NCBI GenBank assembly: GCA_031274495.1
Contig: JAISQB010000036.1
Location: 1-47,922, forward strand
Origin: Campylobacteraceae bacterium
GTDB lineage: Bacteria; Campylobacterota; Campylobacteria; Campylobacterales; Campylobacteraceae
Direction: 5' to 3'
Length of the DNA stretch: 47,922 nucleotides
Shown here: in pieces, positions 13,110 through 21,864 of the stretch
How the letters are laid out: the number at the start of each line of letters is the position of its first letter
Numbering within the stretch: position 1 is the first letter of the stretch
Notes under the pieces: generated by a model
What the model saw: only the letters and a program-made list of their open reading frames with translations
Told to the model about the DNA's origin: nothing
Databases searched by the model: none
Translations under genes and position numbers: made by a program

Positions 13110-15014
13110 ATGAAAAGCATAGTTCAAATCCTGCTTGTCTTAGCCATACCGTTTTTTTTAAACGCGAGGACTTATGACTATGATGATTTGACCAATCGCG
13201 TAAAAGAGCGCTTTGCCGATAGTCTGGCACTTTATGAGGAGGGCAAGACGGAAGAGGCGAGAGAGGTCGCGCAGAGTGCGTATTTTGAGCTATTTGAGAA
13301 CTTAGAGGGTCCCATCAGGATAAATGTTTCAAGTAAGAAATCGTGGACTATGGAGCGAAAATTTACCAAGATAAGAAATCTCATCAAAAGCGGGGCGAGC
13401 ATAGAAGAGGTCAAAGCCACGATAGATAGCCTAAACGCCGATATGGACGAAGTTCTTCCAAAACTAAAAGCAGGCACCGTTATAACGGCGGAAGCTACGC
13501 AAGGCGATGAGGCTGAGAGCGCGAGTGTCGCACCCGTTGTTTTGGAGCTTGACGCAAGATGGCAAGCTCTGTATGACAGTATAGAAAAGAGACTGCAAGC
13601 ATCCGTTGAGGCGTTTAAAAACGGCGACAAAAACAGAGCCAAAGAGTTGATACGCGAGGCGCAGTTTGAAGACTACAGAAACGGTATGATAGAGGTCGCC
13701 ATACGAAAGCATATCTCCCAAGCTAAAGACGGGCAGATACAAAACGATATTAGGCGCGTTATCATCGCCGTAGATAATATGGCAAGCGAAAAAGAGCTTG
13801 AGGGCGAACTCTCCAGGATAGAAAACTCTATCTTCGACGCACTAAATGATCTTCCAAAAGAGGCTGCCGAGTTAGCCGTGGCAAATGTGGAGAAGGTCGA
13901 AGAGCCGGGGCAGGATTTTGGCGCTGTTTTGGCGGATATAAAAGCGGAGGGGGCGAAAACTCTTGAACTTTATAAAAACGGAGATAGCAAAAAAGCGATA
14001 AGCACGATACAAAATGCATATTTTGATATATTTGAAGCAAGCGGTATGGAGGTGCGCGTTGGCGCGGCTGACAGCGGCTTGAAAACGACGATAGAGGGGA
14101 CATTCAGCGAGATAGCGGCTATCATCAAAAGCGGCGGCAGCGTGGAGAGGGTGGAGCAGGCTTTGGAGAAGCTTTATAGTGAAGTGGAGCAGGGCGTTGT
14201 TAAATTGTCGGATTCAGGCACACCGTGGTCGCTGTTCATCTACGCTTTGGTGATAATTTTGCGTGAAGGTTTAGAGGCTCTTATCGTTGTGACCGCCGTT
14301 ATAGCCTATCTTGTCAAAAGCGGCAATCAAAAAAGACTTGGGATTGTCCACAGCTCTCTTTGGAGCGCGATAGGGCTAAGCTTTGTGACGGCTTTTATTA
14401 TGAACTATCTCTTCAGCGCTTCTGGTGAGTCGAGGGAGATGTTGGAGGGTGTTACGATGCTTGTGGCTGTGGGCTTGCTGTTTTATGTGGGCTTTTGGCT
14501 TCTATCAAACGCACACGCCAAAAAGTGGTCACAATATATATCCGGCAAAGTCCAAGAATCACTTAGCAGCGGTTCGGCAAAAGCTCTATGGTTCACCGTA
14601 TTTTTAGCGGTCTATAGAGAGGGTGCGGAGACGGTGTTGTTTTATCAGGCGATACTATTTGACGCCAAAAACGCGCTTGGTGTATTGGCGGTCGCGATAG
14701 GATTTGCGATAGGATTTGTAATACTTATAGCTGTATATTTTGCTCTGAAAGCGGGCTCTTTGAAGTTGCCGATAAAGGCATTTTTCCTTACTACAAGCGT
14801 GATTATATTTTATATGTCGGTAACATTTACGGGCAAGGGCATTATGGAGCTTGTAGAGGGCAAAATCATAGAACCTACGATCATAGAGGGCTTGCCTACG
14901 ATAACTTGGCTTGGCGTCTATCCGTATGTTGAGAGTTTACTGCCGCAGCTTGTGTTGCTTGTGGCTATTGTTGCCGGAAGCCTGTTTTTGCGCGCACGTG
15001 CGAAAAAAGCTTAA
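13110..15014 (+). CDS. FTR1-family high-affinity iron permease with N-terminal repeats
   Basis: This 634-residue inner-membrane iron permease has a signal peptide (LAIPFFLNA). A periplasmic part follows, built of three repeats of roughly 95 residues (starting near residues 26, 155 and 272, each with a helix like LYxxGDxxxA...AYF). The C-terminal FTR1 domain has seven helices. It carries both REGxE iron-coordinating motifs, REGLE near residue 384 and REGAE near residue 501. It is the first gene of the P19 locus (Cj1658-like). Start chosen: ATG 13110 with GGAG seven bases upstream, not the in-frame TTG at 13098, which lies in the ribosome binding site. Fur boxes precede it. Confidence 0.93.
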   Translation: MKSIVQILLVLAIPFFLNARTYDYDDLTNRVKERFADSLALYEEGKTEEAREVAQSAYFELFENLEGPIRINVSSKKSWTMERKFTKIRNLIKSGASIEEVKATIDSLNADMDEVLPKLKAGTVITAEATQGDEAESASVAPVVLELDARWQALYDSIEKRLQASVEAFKNGDKNRAKELIREAQFEDYRNGMIEVAIRKHISQAKDGQIQNDIRRVIIAVDNMASEKELEGELSRIENSIFDALNDLPKEAAELAVANVEKVEEPGQDFGAVLADIKAEGAKTLELYKNGDSKKAISTIQNAYFDIFEASGMEVRVGAADSGLKTTIEGTFSEIAAIIKSGGSVERVEQALEKLYSEVEQGVVKLSDSGTPWSLFIYALVIILREGLEALIVVTAVIAYLVKSGNQKRLGIVHSSLWSAIGLSFVTAFIMNYLFSASGESREMLEGVTMLVAVGLLFYVGFWLLSNAHAKKWSQYISGKVQESLSSGSAKALWFTVFLAVYREGAETVLFYQAILFDAKNALGVLAVAIGFAIGFVILIAVYFALKAGSLKLPIKAFFLTTSVIIFYMSVTFTGKGIMELVEGKIIEPTIIEGLPTITWLGVYPYVESLLPQLVLLVAIVAGSLFLRARAKKA

Positions 15015-15065
15015 ATTTGAGGTTTTTAAATTTTAATAAAAACAATTTTAGTTAAGGAGATGGAA

Positions 15066-15599
15066 ATGGTCAAATTTTTGACAAAATTAGTTGCGGCGCT
15101 GGGCGTCGTTTTCGTATTGAACGCTTTGGCGGCGGATGAATTCAAAGAGTTCCCGATAGGTGAAGAGGTAGAGATCAACAATATGCTCATCGCGGCTGTA
15201 TATCTTGAGCCGATTGATATGGAACCAAAAGGTATAGATTTGGCTCCTTCTTTGGCTGATATCCACCTTGAGGCTGACATTCACGCCACAGAGGGCAACA
15301 AAAACGGCTTCGGAGACGGCGAATGGATCCCACATCTTAAAGTATCTTATGAGCTTACCAACAAAGATACAGGCGCAAAAAAGAGCGGCACTTTTATGCC
15401 TATGGTCGCAATTGACGGTCCTCACTACGGCTCAAACATCAAAATGTTGGGCGTAGGTAACTATCACCTTAAATACACGATTGAAAATCCGTCAAAACAA
15501 GGTCTTGGACGCCACTCAGACAAAGCTACGGGTGTCGGCAAATGGTTTGAACCCTTTACGGTTGAGTATGATTTCAAATATACCGGAATCAAAAAATAG
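15066..15599 (+). CDS. p19: P19 periplasmic iron/copper-binding protein
   Basis: This 177-residue periplasmic protein has a signal peptide that ends at ALAA-DE. It closely matches the P19/Tpd/FetP family: AAVYLEPIDMEPKGIDLAPS, then ADIHLEADIHA, PMVAIDGPHYG and GRHSDKATGVGKWFEPF. The metal-site residues known from C. jejuni P19 correspond to H67, a Met of the MPM motif (111 or 113), H120 and H150, and all are present. It hands iron to the FTR1 permease upstream. AAGGAG abuts an ATG at 15060, so the ATG at 15066 with correct spacing is the start. Confidence 0.95.
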   Translation: MVKFLTKLVAALGVVFVLNALAADEFKEFPIGEEVEINNMLIAAVYLEPIDMEPKGIDLAPSLADIHLEADIHATEGNKNGFGDGEWIPHLKVSYELTNKDTGAKKSGTFMPMVAIDGPHYGSNIKMLGVGNYHLKYTIENPSKQGLGRHSDKATGVGKWFEPFTVEYDFKYTGIKK

Positions 15600-15615
15600 G
15601 TTCATTTTAAAACGC

Positions 15616-15661
15616 GCTCTGTTTTTGTCCTAACTTGGCAAAAGCAGAGCAACTGCTTTTT
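15616..15661 (+). terminator. Intrinsic terminator overlapped by an alternative hairpin
   Basis: AAAAGCAG (15640-15647) and CTGCTTTT (15653-15660) form an 8-bp stem followed by Ts, a plausible rho-independent terminator after p19. Its left arm is also part of CAAAAGCAGAGC (15639-15650), which can pair with GCTCTGTTTTTG (15616-15627) at 11 of 12 positions. The two structures exclude each other, as in an attenuator. It could set the ratio of ftr1-p19 to the downstream transporter genes. Confidence 0.5.
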
Positions 15662-15795
15662 ATCTGTTTTGACTTACCCTTTCAGCCAACGGTTTTGGCA
15701 AGCACACTGTTAACTACTTTAAAAGAAAAAACCGCGTCAAAATCAGATAGATTTAAGTCTGTAAGCTTTATTATTTTGAAAAAGTTAGGAACAAA

Positions 15796-17019
15796 GTGTC
15801 AGTATATTTTTATCACGTTTTACAATCTTTTTTAGGAATAACCCTCTATCTTGCCCTTTGGAGTAAAAAAGTCTCCCCAAAAGAGGTGAGTTTGGGTTCA
15901 CTCATCGGTATAATCTTCGCTTTCGCCTCCTTTAAGATAGCGGACGATTTTTTAAATACGGACGAACTTAAAACCGTCTGTTTCACTATAGCCATCGTCT
16001 CTTTAATATTTCTGCATTTTCTATTTTTGGCGCGCTCCACCATTTTGAATATCGCCGTAACCGCACTTTTAGTGTTTTGTTTTGGCGTCTACTATAGGGT
16101 AGTGTCGTACGATTTCCCGCTCTTTAGCGGCGAACTTTTGGATACGCTCTCCATCATATCTTTTGGTTTTACGATTTTAGGTTTTTTTATAATAGTATTT
16201 ATATATCTTTTCTTGCGCAATATCGCTTTGGCGCTTTCAAATAAAATTTTGATTTTCCTTGTGGCGTTAACTGCCATTTTAATGATACTAAACTTTTTTG
16301 GGCTAAGCGCCTTGGAGATGATGCGCTTCAAACTTATCGACACAAGCGCGCAGTTTCTGTCCATAACGGCGATGCTGATACATTACGGCTCGTTTTTGCA
16401 CTACGGCTACTGCGGTTTGATTGTTGTAGCTTTAGCGCTTTATCTAAAAGATATGCCCGCTTTATCCCAAAAAGAGAGCGTTGGCAGCATCGTTTACAGA
16501 AAGACAAAAGCCAAAAGAGAGCAGATAAAATTTGGCATAAAGTGCGTCATAGCGGCGATTTTACTCTCAAACGCACTCTTTTTATATTACGACCTCCACG
16601 CTTCAAGACCGCCCAAGATTTCGGACTCTAAAATTTTAGAACCCATCAACGGCGAATTTAGGATACCCATCAAACTCTTGGAAGATGATGATCTGCATAG
16701 ATTTGCATATATAAATGAAGAAGGTCACAAGATACGCTTTTTTGCGATAAACCGCTTCAAGGGTAAAACTTCACCGGTTGTAGTGTTTGACGCGTGTATG
16801 ATTTGTGGCGATATGGGGTATGTCAAGAAGGGGGATGAGCTTATCTGCATCTCCTGCAATGTGCGTATATTTCTCCCATCCGTGGGAAGAGCGGGCGGCT
16901 GCAATCCGATACCGCTTGTGTATGAAAATGACGGCGAATACTTGATAATATCATTAGACGAGATAAAAAGCGGGGCGAACTTTTTTAGCGAAATAGTAAA
17001 AGAGGGGGGTGCAAAATGA
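15796..17019 (+). CDS. DUF2318 Fe-S-containing membrane protein of the P19 locus
   Basis: This 407-residue protein (Cj1660-like) has about ten transmembrane helices through residue 270. A C-terminal domain on the outer side follows, with cysteines in C-x2-C, C-x2-C and GGCNP (FDACMICGD, ICISCN, AGGCNP), the DUF2318 signature. Such proteins are thought to bind metal or a cluster and to help redox handling of iron in the periplasm, but the reaction is not established. The start is GTG at 15796 with AGGA five bases upstream. The next gene overlaps its stop by four bases. Confidence 0.85.
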   Translation: MSVYFYHVLQSFLGITLYLALWSKKVSPKEVSLGSLIGIIFAFASFKIADDFLNTDELKTVCFTIAIVSLIFLHFLFLARSTILNIAVTALLVFCFGVYYRVVSYDFPLFSGELLDTLSIISFGFTILGFFIIVFIYLFLRNIALALSNKILIFLVALTAILMILNFFGLSALEMMRFKLIDTSAQFLSITAMLIHYGSFLHYGYCGLIVVALALYLKDMPALSQKESVGSIVYRKTKAKREQIKFGIKCVIAAILLSNALFLYYDLHASRPPKISDSKILEPINGEFRIPIKLLEDDDLHRFAYINEEGHKIRFFAINRFKGKTSPVVVFDACMICGDMGYVKKGDELICISCNVRIFLPSVGRAGGCNPIPLVYENDGEYLIISLDEIKSGANFFSEIVKEGGAK

Positions 17020-18284
17020 GATTTAGAATGGTAAAAGCCGCACTTCTGGGTAATAAAACGCAAAAACTTTTAGCCTTTTTGACTATCTTCTTAGCCTCCG
17101 GACTGGTATGCGCTATGTTAAATATCACCCTTGGCATCGGCGATAAAGTGGCTATGGAGCTTAGAAGTTACGGCTCAAATATCATAGTCCTACCCAAAGG
17201 TGGGAGCATAAATATCGACATAGGCGGCGAGGAGCTGAACCTCTTGCAAAACGACGCCTATCTGGAAGAGCAGTATATAGACGGGCTGAAAAATATATTT
17301 TGGAGAAACAATATAGTAGCTTTCGCGCCGTTCTTGGAAGAGAAGATCGAGTTTGGGGGCAAGAGCAGGGCGATACTGGGGACATATTTTGACAAAAAGA
17401 TAGAGCTTGAAGACGGCGAAGAGTTCTCTACGGGCATAAAAACTATGTATCCCTTCTGGAGCGTTGAGGGGGAGTTTTTGGATGATGACGCTTTGGATGA
17501 AGTGCTGATAGGCAAAAATTTAGCCGCAGAGCTTGATATAGCGGTCGGAAGTGTCGTTAATGTGGCGGGCAAAAGCTTAACTGTTAAGGGGATACTAAAG
17601 ACAAATGACAGCGCGGATGATAAGATAATCACCTCTTTGAAATTAGCCAACGAACTTTTAGGCAAAGAGGGCAAAATATCGTGGATAGAGGTCTCCGCGC
17701 TCACTATCCCCGAAGATGACCTCTCCGTCAAAGCAAGGCGCAATTTGGAGAGCTTAAACGCCATAGAGCACGACAAATGGTACTGCTCGGCGTATGTGGG
17801 CTCTATCGCCTATCAGATAGAGGAGGAGTACCCCTCATCCAGCGCGAAAGCTTTGATGAAAATCAGCGAGGGCGAGAGCCAGATAGTAAAAAAGATACAG
17901 TCTTTGATGGGCGTTGTCACTATCTTGGCGCTATTTTCGGCTTCCATCGGCATAGCTTCGCTTCTAACTTCAGAGATACATAGACGCAAAAAAGAGATAG
18001 GCTTACTAAAAGCGTTAGGCGCAGACAATCTCAATATCTATCTGCTCTTCTTAGCCGAATCTTTATATATAGCCATCGCCGCAGGAATTGCCGGCGCGGT
18101 GGGTGGATATGGGCTCTCTATTTTGATGGCGTTTTTTATATTTGCGCACGCTATAAAGATAAGCCTCATAGTGCTGCCGCTGACGGTCTGCTTTGCCGTT
18201 TTGATAGCGCTTTTGGGCTCATTGCTGCCTATGAGAAACGCAGCACACCTACTTCCCGCGGAGGTTTTACATGAAAGGAAGTAA
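17016..18284 (+). CDS. FtsX-like ABC permease of the P19 locus (first)
   Basis: This 422-residue MacB/FtsX-type permease has an N-terminal helix (residues 13-35) and a periplasmic MacB-like domain of about 220 residues. Three C-terminal helices form the FtsX domain, which contains the EIHRRKKEIGLLKALGAD motif that contacts the ATPase. It is Cj1661-like. Its ATG overlaps the DUF2318 stop (ATGA) and its end overlaps the second permease by 14 bases, so expression is coupled. With the second permease and the ATPase it forms a transporter whose cargo is unknown but which works with P19-FTR1 iron uptake. Confidence 0.9.
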   Translation: MRFRMVKAALLGNKTQKLLAFLTIFLASGLVCAMLNITLGIGDKVAMELRSYGSNIIVLPKGGSINIDIGGEELNLLQNDAYLEEQYIDGLKNIFWRNNIVAFAPFLEEKIEFGGKSRAILGTYFDKKIELEDGEEFSTGIKTMYPFWSVEGEFLDDDALDEVLIGKNLAAELDIAVGSVVNVAGKSLTVKGILKTNDSADDKIITSLKLANELLGKEGKISWIEVSALTIPEDDLSVKARRNLESLNAIEHDKWYCSAYVGSIAYQIEEEYPSSSAKALMKISEGESQIVKKIQSLMGVVTILALFSASIGIASLLTSEIHRRKKEIGLLKALGADNLNIYLLFLAESLYIAIAAGIAGAVGGYGLSILMAFFIFAHAIKISLIVLPLTVCFAVLIALLGSLLPMRNAAHLLPAEVLHERK

Positions 18285-19407
18285 ATTAAACTTCATCTTT
18301 TTTGCAAAAATGGTATTTAAAAGCCTCTCCTTAAGCAGGGGTGCGGCGGGCGTTATATTTGTATCCATAGCGCTTGGCGCGGCGATAACGGCGGGCTTTA
18401 TCAATATATATCTTGATATAGACTCCAAAATGAACAAAGAGCTGAAAGCTTACGGCGCCAACTTTATCATAGCCTCCAAAGATACATATATGAGCGAAAA
18501 AACATACGAAAATACGCTTGGGTTGATAGACGGCGGCAAACTTTTGGGCGCGTCGCCTTATCTATTTGGTATAGCAAGGTTAGAGCTTGGAAACGCCGTG
18601 ATAGCGGGGGTGAATTTCAAAGAGCTCAAAAAAGCAAAGCCGTTTTTAGAGGTGAGAGAGGGCAGCTATATCAATGTCGATTTTGACGAATTCAGCGCGC
18701 TTGTCGGTGTGGATTTGGCAAAGAAGATGGAGCTTAAAGTGGGCTCCGTTGTGGATATAATGGGCGCTAACGGTAAGATTAGACTAAGGATAAAAGGCAT
18801 CGTCTCAACCGGCGGCAAAGAGGACGGCATACTGTTTGTGCCGCTAAGTACGGCGCAAGACGCGCTCGATAAAGAGGGGCTTATCAACTTTGCCGACATC
18901 GTAGTGCTTGGAAATTTTGACGAACTGAAGATTTTGGGCGAAACGATAAGCGAAGCAAGCGGACTTGCCGCAAAGCCCGTGACGGCTATTTCGAGGTCGG
19001 AGGGTATTATATTAGATAAGATAAAGCTCCTAATGGCACTTGTAGCCTTGAGCGTGCTTCTCATAACATCTTTGTGCGTCAATACGACCCTAAGCTCCAT
19101 CATCTTTTCAAGGACGAAAGAGATAGCGCTCCTGCGCGCTCTGGGTGCTTCAAAAAAGAGTATCGTACGGCTGTTTGGAATGGAGACTTTTGTGATGAGC
19201 TTTTCTGCCTCTCTTGTGGGGGCGGGGCTTGGATTTTTGCTATCGCAGGCTTTCGGGCGGGCGATATTTAATTCGGGTATCGATTTTAGATTTTTATCTA
19301 TCCCTTCGGCGGTTTTGATTTCGGCGGTTTTTGCCGCCGCGGCGTGCTTTTTGCCTATCAAAAAATCGCTTGGGATAAATGTGGCGAATATTTTACGAGG
19401 AGAATAA
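18271..19407 (+). CDS. FtsX-like ABC permease of the P19 locus (second)
   Basis: This 378-residue relative of the preceding gene (Cj1662-like) has the same architecture: N-terminal helix, periplasmic domain, and a C-terminal FtsX domain with SRTKEIALLRALGAS. The two are diverged paralogues and probably form a heterodimer on the ATPase. The ATG at 18271 lies within the end of the upstream gene, with AGGAAG-type pairing weak, so translation is likely re-initiated. The downstream ATPase starts directly after its stop. Confidence 0.9.
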   Translation: MKGSKLNFIFFAKMVFKSLSLSRGAAGVIFVSIALGAAITAGFINIYLDIDSKMNKELKAYGANFIIASKDTYMSEKTYENTLGLIDGGKLLGASPYLFGIARLELGNAVIAGVNFKELKKAKPFLEVREGSYINVDFDEFSALVGVDLAKKMELKVGSVVDIMGANGKIRLRIKGIVSTGGKEDGILFVPLSTAQDALDKEGLINFADIVVLGNFDELKILGETISEASGLAAKPVTAISRSEGIILDKIKLLMALVALSVLLITSLCVNTTLSSIIFSRTKEIALLRALGASKKSIVRLFGMETFVMSFSASLVGAGLGFLLSQAFGRAIFNSGIDFRFLSIPSAVLISAVFAAAACFLPIKKSLGINVANILRGE

Positions 19408-19408
19408 A

Positions 19409-20074
19409 TTGTCGGCAGTTGTTGAATTAAAAAATATAGAGAAGCGCTTCGGCGATGTAAGCGCACTGGAAAATATAAATATAACGGTAAATAAAAACGA
19501 GTGGGTGAGCGTGATGGGCGTGTCCGGTTCAGGCAAAACCACGCTTTTAAACATACTATCCTTGATGGACAACCCAACAGGCGGCGAGTATCTTTTTAAC
19601 GGCGAAGATGTGAGCGGGTTTGACGAGACAAAGCAGCTTCTGTTCCGCCGCGAAAAGATAGGGCTTATCTTCCAGCAGTTTCACCTGATACCATATCTTA
19701 CGGCACTTGAGAATGTGATGTTAGCCCAATACTACCACAGCGCGACGGATGAAGAGGACGCAAAGGCGGCTTTGGCAAAAGTGGGACTTTCGCACCGCTT
19801 GACACACCGCCCATCAGAGCTATCAGGCGGCGAACAGCAGAGGCTTTGTATCGCAAGGGCGCTTATCAATGACCCCGAAGTGCTGCTCGCGGATGAGCCT
19901 ACGGGAAATTTGGACGAAGATAATGAAAAGGTGATATTTGACCTCTTCTTGACACTGAAAAAAGAGGGTAAAACGATCATATCCATCACGCACAACCCAG
20001 AACTCGGCGCACTTGGGGATAGAGTGATATATCTGCACCACGGCAAAATAGTCGGCAAAGAGGAGCATAAATGA
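19409..20074 (+). CDS. ABC transporter ATPase of the P19 locus
   Basis: This 221-residue LolD/MacB-class ATPase (Cj1663-like) has Walker A GVSGSGKTT near residue 35, the Q-loop IFQQFHLIPYLTALENV, signature LSGGEQQR and Walker B VLLADEPTGNLD. I start at TTG 19409, which has GAGGAGA six bases upstream. The in-frame ATG at 19379 lies inside the upstream permease and would add ten residues that do not fit the family. It energises the two FtsX-type permeases. Its stop overlaps the ATG of the thioredoxin-like gene. Confidence 0.93.
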   Translation: MSAVVELKNIEKRFGDVSALENINITVNKNEWVSVMGVSGSGKTTLLNILSLMDNPTGGEYLFNGEDVSGFDETKQLLFRREKIGLIFQQFHLIPYLTALENVMLAQYYHSATDEEDAKAALAKVGLSHRLTHRPSELSGGEQQRLCIARALINDPEVLLADEPTGNLDEDNEKVIFDLFLTLKKEGKTIISITHNPELGALGDRVIYLHHGKIVGKEEHK

Positions 20075-20595
20075 GTTTTGATACGATAAAAAAAGCGGCT
20101 TTTTTGGTAGGGATAGCGCTTCTTTTTGTCTCCTGCTCAAAAAACGCGGGCGAAAAAAACCATATAGTCTTAAACGGCAAAAACGGCGAAGCGGGCACGA
20201 TAACGACATATTTTTCAGCTTCAAATAAGACGCTTAAGATAGATAGCGGCAAGCCTTTTATACTATTTTTTACCTCCACGACTTGCGGGGCTTGCGCTGA
20301 GGCTGTGCCATATATGAACTATTTTGAAGAGAAGTACGCCGATAGATTTGAAGTGATAGGCGTTATGAATGGGGACTTGGGGCTTGAGAAAGGATTTGAA
20401 GTGTTGAAAGCGAAAAATATCAACTTCAAAGTGGTATCCGAGGTCAAATCCGTAGACTATTTCTCCCGCGCCGTGGGCGGTATATACGGCACTCCGGTGT
20501 TTTACCTATACGACAAAGATGGGGCGCTAAAAGAGAAGTTTTTGGGACTCACACCGCAAAACAGATTAGAAGAGAGTATAAAAGAGATAATATAA
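20071..20595 (+). CDS. Thioredoxin-like (TlpA-type) lipoprotein of the P19 locus
   Basis: This 174-residue periplasmic lipoprotein (signal LLFVSCSKN, acylated Cys near residue 24) carries a thioredoxin fold with the active-site CGAC in FTSTTCGACAEAVPY and the cis-proline motif GTPVFYLYD. In C. jejuni the locus ends with two such proteins (Cj1664, Cj1665), but only one is present here. It probably keeps cysteines of the DUF2318 protein or another partner reduced. It is the last gene of the iron locus by overlap (ATGA). Confidence 0.88.
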   Translation: MSFDTIKKAAFLVGIALLFVSCSKNAGEKNHIVLNGKNGEAGTITTYFSASNKTLKIDSGKPFILFFTSTTCGACAEAVPYMNYFEEKYADRFEVIGVMNGDLGLEKGFEVLKAKNINFKVVSEVKSVDYFSRAVGGIYGTPVFYLYDKDGALKEKFLGLTPQNRLEESIKEII

Positions 20596-20630
20596 GGTAT
20601 AATTTCGCTTTTTAATGACGGAGAGAGATT

Positions 20631-21392
20631 TTGCTTGAAAATATTAAAAAGCTTTTAGACGCCGCCGCGGCTGATAAAAACAGCACATACCAGTTAGCCG
20701 CCGCGGCAGACCCGCTTCGTGTAGCAAAACCCCACAACGACGATATCATCGCGCTCATTTGTGCCCTGTTCGCTTACGGTAACGCAAAACTTATAGAAAA
20801 ATTCCTACTCTCATTAGACTTTTCCGCATTAGACGATGACGAAGAGGCGATAGAGAAAAAGTTGAACGGAAGATACTACCGCTTTCAAACAAATCAAGAT
20901 GTGATAGAGATATTTAAAACACTATCACTACTCAAAAAAACGGCAAAATTAGAAGATCTCTTTTTGGATGGATACAAAGAAGATGGCGATGTGGTAGGCG
21001 GTATAAGGGGCGCCCTTACAATGCTATACGATTTAAACCCATACCGCTCGGTAGGCTACGAGTTTTTACTGGGCAAGATCCCGCCCAAAAGCCCATCTTC
21101 GCCCTACAAACGGTGGAATATGTTCCTGCGCTGGATGGTAAGAGATGACGAACTTGATATGGGACTCTGGAAAAGTGTCAAAAAATCATCCCTTCTGATC
21201 CCCTTAGATGTGCACACTTTCAATGTCTCCAAAAAATTAGGACTCTTAAATCGCAAAACCTACGACTTCAAAGCTGTCATAGAGCTAACGCAAACCCTAC
21301 GCTCCTTCGACCCCACCGACCCCATCAAATACGACTTTGCGATATACAGATTGGGACAATCAAAAGAGATAGAAAAGTTGATGGGTAGGTAA
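20631..21392 (+). CDS. TIGR02757/DUF2400 family protein
   Basis: This 253-residue protein fits the TIGR02757 family: DPLRVAKPHNDDIIALICALFAYGN near the N-terminus, then WNMFLRWMVR, and the C-terminal PLDVHTFNVSKKLGLLNRKTYD...IELTQTLRSFDPTDPIKYDFAIYRLG. The C-terminal pattern resembles helix-hairpin-helix DNA glycosylases, but the biochemical role is not established. The start is TTG at 20631 with GGAGAGAG upstream. A TATAAT at 20598-20603 gives it its own promoter. Confidence 0.85.
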   Translation: MLENIKKLLDAAAADKNSTYQLAAAADPLRVAKPHNDDIIALICALFAYGNAKLIEKFLLSLDFSALDDDEEAIEKKLNGRYYRFQTNQDVIEIFKTLSLLKKTAKLEDLFLDGYKEDGDVVGGIRGALTMLYDLNPYRSVGYEFLLGKIPPKSPSSPYKRWNMFLRWMVRDDELDMGLWKSVKKSSLLIPLDVHTFNVSKKLGLLNRKTYDFKAVIELTQTLRSFDPTDPIKYDFAIYRLGQSKEIEKLMGR

Positions 21393-21584
21393 TTTTTGCC
21401 GTTATCTGTTTTTGGGTAAAGGTATTGCTACAAGCAATATAGCCTCTAAAAAAAGTGGGAATTGCGGGCTGCCTCCCATCCATCATAAAAAATCTTAAAT
21501 CTTTCAGTTTTACATAAATAGCTATCTTTACAATTCTATCAAATCTATATTTTCACCCAAAAAATATTCACCCCATATACTTAG
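21393..21584. other. Intergenic, no gene seen
   Basis: No coding frame with a ribosome binding site is visible. The stretch leads into the outer-membrane-protein relic at 21585. A hairpin-like GGGCTGCCTCCC run is near 21467. Confidence 0.3.
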
Positions 21585-21656
21585 AGGGCACTCTTCAAAA
21601 AAGGTGATGAGTTCGATAACTTAAAAGCTAATTTGGGGTATAGGTATAGGTTTTAG
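21585..21656 (+). pseudogene. 3' relic of an outer-membrane beta-barrel gene
   Basis: A 23-codon open piece reads RALFKKGDEFDNLKANLGYR then YRF and stop. The final aromatic-alternating GYRYRF is the classic C-terminal strand of an autotransporter or porin barrel. Everything upstream is lost. It continues directly into the repeat and hairpin shared with 36036-36105, so both relics derive from related genes. Confidence 0.5.
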
Positions 21657-21711
21657 GGGGCTTTGACATAACAATGCAACGGGCTCTTTATTTTTTTGAG
21701 CTTGTTGTGTT
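21641..21711 (+). repeat. Direct repeat copy A with terminator-like hairpin
   Basis: About 60 of the bases from TAGGTATAGGTTTT through GAGC are shared with 36036-36096. Inside, CAACGGGCTC (21677-21686) pairs with GAGCTTGTTG (21698-21707) through two G-U pairs. The loop is T-rich. It was probably the transcription terminator of the lost barrel gene. Confidence 0.6.
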
Positions 21712-21826
21712 GGGTTTAATACTTTTTAATGCAAAAGTGAGGGTTTTCTATCTGTAATGGATGGAAAAACTTCAAGAATACGTTTTTGATGTGGACAAAT
21801 TCATAGAATCTTAATTCTTACATTGC

Positions 21827-21832
21827 TATAAT
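21827..21832 (+). promoter_or_regulatory. Extended -10 of the atpB promoter
   Basis: TTGCTATAAT ends here with a perfect TATAAT, 32 bases before the atpB ATG. No good -35 is seen, which is normal for Campylobacterota promoters. Confidence 0.5.
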
Positions 21833-21864
21833 CACCGCAATAAAATTAAAAAATAGGGCTAAAA

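Noticed and set aside
13464-14103. Antisense frames opposite the FTR1 repeat region
   Set aside because: The sense strand encodes a recognisable repeat domain with a signal peptide. The antisense frames have no family signature.
15635-15835. 66-codon frame between p19 and the DUF2318 gene
   Set aside because: It covers the terminator structure, lacks a ribosome binding site and overlaps the start of the next gene in another frame.
19379-19408. ABC ATPase start at ATG 19379 inside the permease gene
   Set aside because: TTG 19409 has an ideal GAGGAGA site, and the ten extra residues are the permease's codons in another frame.
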